From Protula sp. h YS-2021 (Eukaryota > Annelida > Polychaeta > Sabellida > Serpulidae): a DNA stretch of 64,000 nucleotides. Numbering within the stretch: the first letter of the stretch is position 1; each line of letters starts with the position of its first letter. Location: positions 2,700,646-2,764,645 of the forward strand of contig OX457034.1 of NCBI GenBank assembly GCA_949752745.1, read 5' to 3'. A model generated the notes under the pieces. The model was not told where the DNA came from, did not search any database, and saw only the letters and a program-made list of their open reading frames with translations. Both the position numbers and the translations under genes were made by a program. Below are positions 58,481 to 64,000 of this stretch, piece by piece.

Positions 58481-59117
58481 CAAGCTGTCAAGTGCCAACT
58501 GTTGCCAAAATAGGCAGAACAAATAAAAATGAGCAGTTTTTGCCTCATAGTGCCTACCGTGTTGTGAGCGATAATATGGTATTTTCATTTATTCCACATT
58601 ACACAACTAAGATAGCCATTTATTAAAGATAATACATAAAATGGGACAATATGCTTGTTTAATATGAGGAATAATGATTTATGACCTGTTGTAATGAGTG
58701 AGATTTGCAATTCAAATTTCGACAGATATTTCGCGCATGCGCCTTCAGAATGTTTTTGTTTTGATTTTGTATTTTTGTTTTGATTTTCGACAAATCAAAT
58801 CGAAGCACGTGCTATTTTTCAGAAAGGTTGAATTTACAGGCCAAGAATTAAAAAAAGGACTTTTTTTGTCTATCCTTCATGAAACTTTGCCATGTGATAG
58901 AGTAGACTTCTCTAAATATGGTGAAAATTTTAGTTTGCCCCTATACAGCCGATTTTGTTCAAAAATGACAATTACAAATGGTCTCCCTGAGTGGTATTTG
59001 ATATGGTTGTGAAATATACAAGTGGTAGACTTTAGAGCGGCTTTTCAAATTTGTCTTTCAGTCATAATTTTTCATTTTGGTAATGTCTTATACACATTAT
59101 GCTTAAGTTTAGTGTCC
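58481..59117. other. No gene recognised
   Basis: An open stretch at 58,698-59,012 has no recognisable motif and an AT-rich composition like its surroundings. It is not called. Confidence 0.4.
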
Positions 59118-59130
59118 GACTTGACATTTC

Positions 59131-59224
<94 letters not shown>

Positions 59225-59233
59225 GAAATGTCA
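59118..59233. repeat. (TA)n tract with inverted TTTCGAGA arms
   Basis: GACATTTCGAGA and TCTCGAAATGTC flank a TA run at about 59,132-59,222. The whole can form a perfect hairpin or cruciform. Confidence 0.85.
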
Positions 59234-59269
59234 CCATAGGCATTTCTTCTGCAAAATTATAAAACTTAA

Positions 59270-59780
59270 GGGGACAATGTTTTCAAGATACAGATTCACC
59301 TGTCACCGCCTGTATCTCACAACCGCCATCCCCAGAAGTGAGATTTGAGTTTTGACATTTAAAAAAAACAACGGATGCGTATTTGGTCTACCTATTTCCC
59401 TCTCTCCATGTATGGTCTCTCAAAGTCGTCAATTTGGTGTATATATAGTTTAAGTTTTTCTCGCATTGATGCAAACGCCATACGGAGTATGTGAATGTAG
59501 TACAAGATCATGCAAGTAGACTTACCTTCACGTTGTGGTTCTGCTTGTGAGTCGCCCCTAACAAAGCTCCGAAGATCAGCCGCTACCACTGCAATTTGCA
59601 GCAAGGAATCTGTAACTCAAGAATCGAATCATATTTTTTTAACACATTGAACTTAGTATATCTCTGGTAAATTTAAATGTTTCACATTTCAATGCATGCT
59701 GTAATTACAAATAAAATTATAAGCCGATAAAAAATGCTTCATTACTGCATACAATAAAAGCAGCCTACCTGAAGCATTGA
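59270..59780 (-). pseudogene. Copied fragment of the tyrosine-recombinase gene (one exon)
   Basis: This matches 41,896-42,418 with scattered differences. The exon equivalent to 42,166-42,249 is intact at about 59,526-59,609, with acceptor, donor GTAAGT and an open frame (VVAADLRSFVRGDSQAEPQ). Homology stops at the splice donor region of the preceding exon. No neighbouring recombinase exons follow in view, so the fragment is probably non-functional. Confidence 0.8.
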
Positions 59781-61658
59781 TTGAAGAATGGTACAAATAT
59801 CCTCAATACAAAATTAACAGGTTGATAACTTCAATGAACAGGCGAATCTAGACCCTACTGCGTTCCAATAGATACCGCATACGGTATTAGTGTCGGTTAT
59901 AAACATTGTAAATCGAAGAAAACTCAAAACGGCATTTACACTGACTTTGACGCTTTGTGACCTTTCATTAAAATATCTTCTAAACTTACATTTTTATCGA
60001 TTATATTGTAGCACTATCTAAGAGGTATCTTTGGCACAATTTTGAAGTCAATCCAGCACAGATATATTTTACTATCTGTTCACTGAAATCACTAGCTCAC
60101 GCCCCCCCCCCCCTCCGAAAAAAAAACGATAACGAGGGGAGGGGGGTTTACGACTGACCTTACGGTCGAAATCCAGTTACGTTTGATCAACAGGCAGTAA
60201 CTTTTGAATTTTTTTGTTTCATTTTTTTAAATGGAGTCAACCCAGCATGAACACAGCTTTACACATTGACTGAGGATAGACGCAGCTTCCAATCGGCCGT
60301 TACTTAAAACCACAGGTTTCACGGATTGATTTTACTTGGCAACGCCTCTTGTATATCAGCCCATTGCTTCACCCAATTCATTTAAATAACTGAAATAACT
60401 AGCTTACATTAAAAAATTGTTATTTTTAGCTTACATTAAAAAATAACAATAACTAGGGAGGGGGGTTCACACTGACACTCAGGTCAACATGTAATTAAAT
60501 TTGATCAACAGGTAGTAACCTCTAAATGTTTTTATAAGAAGGCGATACGGCCACTTGCCGCTTTAGTTTAATGCAAAAAAAAAAAAAAACAATTTACCGG
60601 ACTCCACCACACCTAACGCACCACCAAGCAACTGTCTTGTTTTTTTTCTCATAAAACAAGGCGACCTAACATATCTACCCTACACTGGGATACACCTTTG
60701 CTGTGAATCGACCCCTAAACACACTGACTGAAGGGAAATGCAACTCTCATTTAACAAGTAAGTATTTGTGAAACACACGCAGGTCCCAACCGCCCCCCAA
60801 ATTCATAGGGGTATAAAGCGATGACGGATAGACGGACGGACGGACGGACACCCCAAACCTATAGGCCCCAATCCGAAGGGTTGGGGCCTAAATACAGCAA
60901 ATACAGTACTTTGATGCGAAACTTCACGGTGACAAGGATGTAGTATAGTACCGTGAAATGCTGATTCACCAGAGAAGAACGCACACAGCGTCCCAGACAA
61001 GCAAAGTACCTTGACACGCAGGCTCGTAGCACGCTAACTTGTAACGATCACTCCGCTTGGCCAGGAACTTTTCAAAATAGCGCACTGCGATATGAGACGC
61101 GTTGTTACTGGTTCAATGCATTTGACGTGTCATCACGAACAGGCGGACGGATTCCAGACAGGAAACTACATCAAGACTCCCACAGCATTCCCTCCACGGC
61201 TACCAGGAACACACCGCCAGGTGCTGATATCTTCTTCACAGGTGTTTATATTTACATCCTTCACATAACTTTACATGTCTCGTGATTCTGTCGAATAACC
61301 CTCACTTTCATTACAAAACCTATTTATTGATGACGTTCCTTGGACCTGATTCGCTAAGGTTGCATTCGTTTTCCGTAGTCAAGAGTACCAAACTGCGAGT
61401 CTGCGCGGCTGCAGCTAAAGTAACAAGTTACCATACCTCTCGAATCTCCCGGGAATTTATCATATTTAGACTGCTTCAACTCTTCACATTTAATAATCAA
61501 CAAAAGTTTTTTCTGTCATACTTGACACATGCGGAGCTCCAAAGAAATATATCAAGTATAAATAAGGAAGAGCTGACTTGGAGCTAGATACATGCGGTGA
61601 CAGGTTTTTCACTAGCATGACAACTCAATATCGGAAAAAGTCAAAATACTACGTCAAA

Positions 61659-62458
61659 ATAAGCCAAATCACAGTTTAGGCGTTCCCATTAAAATGCGCA
61701 AAAATTCTGCGTTTCTAATAAAAATAACCCCGTAAAAAATGAAAGAAATGATAGAGAAATTTCGCCTAAATGTTAAAAATTTCTCTTGCACCAAATACCG
61801 GTCGGGTTGTTAACAACCCGAATGCTATTTTAAAAACTTATTTAAGATTTTAACAAATGGTTTCAAGTTCAGTTTCTTCTATGTGTTTGCAATATTTCTT
61901 CTACATTTTTCTACCAGTAACCTAGGACCGTCCGCCACTTTTCAATGTTTTTTGCGCAATAACGTTCGTATTTTAGTCGCGATCGTGATATGCTTTTGTA
62001 TGTAGCAAATATAGGATTTTACACAAGCTTTCTGTTTTGTACGAAGTAAAATGTTATGATTTACGAAAATGCAAGGCCGATGTATTTTTTCGGGCAGGAT
62101 TTTTGAGCTGTAACTCGCCACTTTATTCTATCATCCGGAAATATAAATTTTAAGTGGAAACTGTAAGACTATCGCTTCGCTAAGAGCAATAAGGATTACT
62201 TGTGAGCATAAACCTGATTTCATATTGTATACTGACGGTTTACTTATAGCAGCTCAGTATTTTGCATTAGAGAACCAGTGACAGTTGTCGGAAGGTTCGG
62301 CAAAAATATCGTTTCCGGGATAATTGTTGTTTTCGGGAGGTGTCGACACTAAAGGCACAGGCAGATTTAACCTAAGTTACATGTATTTTTGCCCCGTTCT
62401 TGGCAGTCGAAATTCTTGCGCATTTTACTCGAAACACTCAAAGTGTGATTTGGCTTAT
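61659..62458. mobile_element. Long ATAAGCC-family element, copy in the second duplication
   Basis: Same ends and length as 53,739-54,538. It was copied with the large duplication and is not an independent insertion. Confidence 0.65.
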
Positions 62459-63317
62459 TTATCTATGCTAAAAACAGTAAGGTTAGAACATAGATAATTA
62501 CTGATTATGATGAGCAAATGATGTTGATCAACCAATACGCCAATTGGCACTTTACACTTTTGCTCATAAGTTTTGCGTTTCGACTTCATTCAGTTGGGAT
62601 AAGGATATAAAGACATGAATAGAAAAAAACGACCCGGAAATTTTTAATAGTATAGCTTATACTTACTGAAACACGCGGTCGTCGATACTTTACATAGCAA
62701 AGCTCTGTGCGTTTCTATACAAGTCTCTCCACCTAATTCGGTTATGTGCTAATTTTTTTGGCTTGTGAAATTGAGTAGATGCATTTATTTTGTAGATTGT
62801 GTTTTATCGTAGACAGGTACATTGTTTTTTGCATTCCTGGAGGTCTTTTTAGTTTTTTTAAACACGCGGCAAAATAAGCCAAATCACACTCTCCAGACTT
62901 CTCGCGGTATCTTCGAGTGAGCTCTCGTGGGAAGCGAGTAAAATTGGCATCTGAGAAATAATTAGAAAATGGTAACAAAATGAAGTACTGAACACCCTCC
63001 TTGTAATATTGAAAAAAAAACAATGGCCCCTGGTTTTAAATATGCATTCGTATTCTAAAGCCATTTGTTAAAGTCGTTCAAATTGTAATTTTACCATATT
63101 ATCGCTCATATAGACAAATCGCTGTCAAATAATTCCGTGTAATTTGTATGTTTGATTTGTTATTCACAGTACATATTTCAGTGTTATCGTTTAGGATATG
63201 AATGTTACGATATATTTTGTTGTATATAGCATGTTTATGCATATTTCACAAGAATCTTGATGAATAGAAGTAACTAAAGGTCAGTATAAACCACTTCAGA
63301 GTTCCGAAGCATAATGC

Positions 63318-63663
63318 ATAAGCCAAATCACACTTTCGGGTCTTTCCGGTGGAGGTGTTGTTTCGACTGCAATTTTTTCTGATAGATTATAAAGAAATGA
63401 TAGGGGAAAAATATCAAAATTCTAATTGTCTTTCAACATGCACACTTTCAAATTTATAAAGCCATCGCATGACCTTTAAAAACTATTTTACATATTATTC
63501 AGTCACTTTAACAACCATGTGAATATGTTTCTGACAAAATGGAATTTTTTTGTTGATTTTTGCCGGTTTTTTCTTCTATCATTTCTTTATATGATCCTAT
63601 CCCAAATGAATTCAGCCGAAACGCAGAAACTTTTCGGCAAAAGTCAAAGTGCGAATTGGCCTG
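63318..63663. mobile_element. ATAAGCC-family MITE in the second duplication
   Basis: Counterpart of 55,399-55,744. Its right end reads GTGCGAATTGGCC, closer to the family form than the first copy. Confidence 0.7.
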
Positions 63664-64000
63664 TTGTGGCATGTCTTGAAGCAAACCAAACCCAGTTACA
63701 GGCGAACACTATTAACAATTTTATGCCCTTTTACCGCTCTCTATGTGCTGTTTGGCCAGGATGACCGGACACTGAAATCAATTATAGGTTCTTGCTTGTC
63801 ATTGTTGTAAAGAGTAGAAATATAGAAAAAAAGAGGCGGGAAGAGGGGAGTGGAGGGATTGGGGGGGGGGGGGGTCGGAAGAATTCTTAAAATTTCCATT
63901 TCCAGCAACAGCAGGACGATTGGAAACAATACATAATAATAACAAAATTAAATGTATTCGACTTTTAACTTTGATTATCCTGAAAAATTTTATCTAGGGA

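Larger units (their letters stand above)
60066..64000 (+). repeat. Large duplication, copy 2, running off the window end
   Basis: It matches copy 1 from 52,166. Its left junction differs from copy 1's, so the breakpoint is near 60,066. The right end is not in view. A G-run near 63,860 is 12 long against 7 in copy 1. Confidence 0.92.

Noticed and set aside
58698..59012. Open frame of 104 codons
   Set aside because: No motif, AT-rich like its surroundings, and no duplicate or splice support.

Overview
The window is animal nuclear DNA and most probably comes from a bivalve or related mollusc. Coding exons are short and flanked by GT/AG splice signals. The DNA between them is AT-rich and packed with microsatellites, MITEs, hAT, pogo-like and LINE remnants. 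Short arrays of GACG/GACA units followed by hairpins recur throughout, a style I associate with molluscan repeats. The species is not identified. Nothing looks bacterial, and I see no rRNA gene, CRISPR array or operon.

Layout. 1-5.3 kb: a restriction-like-endonuclease (RLE) non-LTR retrotransposon (718-4390), preceded head-to-tail by the 3' tail of a second copy and ending against a duplicated gene exon. 6.5-7.6 kb: a tandem pair of two-zinc-finger exons, one decayed. 9.2-19.2 kb, minus strand: the C-terminal half of a KDM3/JMJD1-like JmjC gene. One of its introns holds a 4,375-bp Foldback-like transposon with 1.37-kb inverted arms and its own zinc-finger gene; another holds a dead hAT element. 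20-34 kb: repeats, including a copied SET exon broken by a SINE-like insert and a hAT element, a 1-kb tandem duplication and a nested Nimb/I-like LINE. 34.2-47.3 kb, minus strand: a chain of about 15 exons encoding a SET domain, a long repetitive acidic tail, two zinc fingers, a tyrosine-recombinase (phage-integrase fold) domain and a basic C-terminal domain. 47-52 kb: no gene seen. 52-64 kb: a 3.9-kb segment present twice at an offset of about 7.92 kb, several related MITEs, and a copied fragment of the tyrosine-recombinase gene.

The two host-like loci are a histone-demethylase-like gene and a SET plus tyrosine-recombinase locus. Both keep exon phase over many introns, which argues that they descend from real genes. 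Each also carries lesions: a changed iron ligand, a stop codon, frameshifts and a lost splice donor. The SET/recombinase family is multicopy within the window, since exon copies lie near 25.1 kb and 59.5 kb. A mobile or formerly mobile recombinase family carrying a chromatin-writer domain is therefore the most interesting hypothesis here. All homology calls come from reading motifs; no database search was run.
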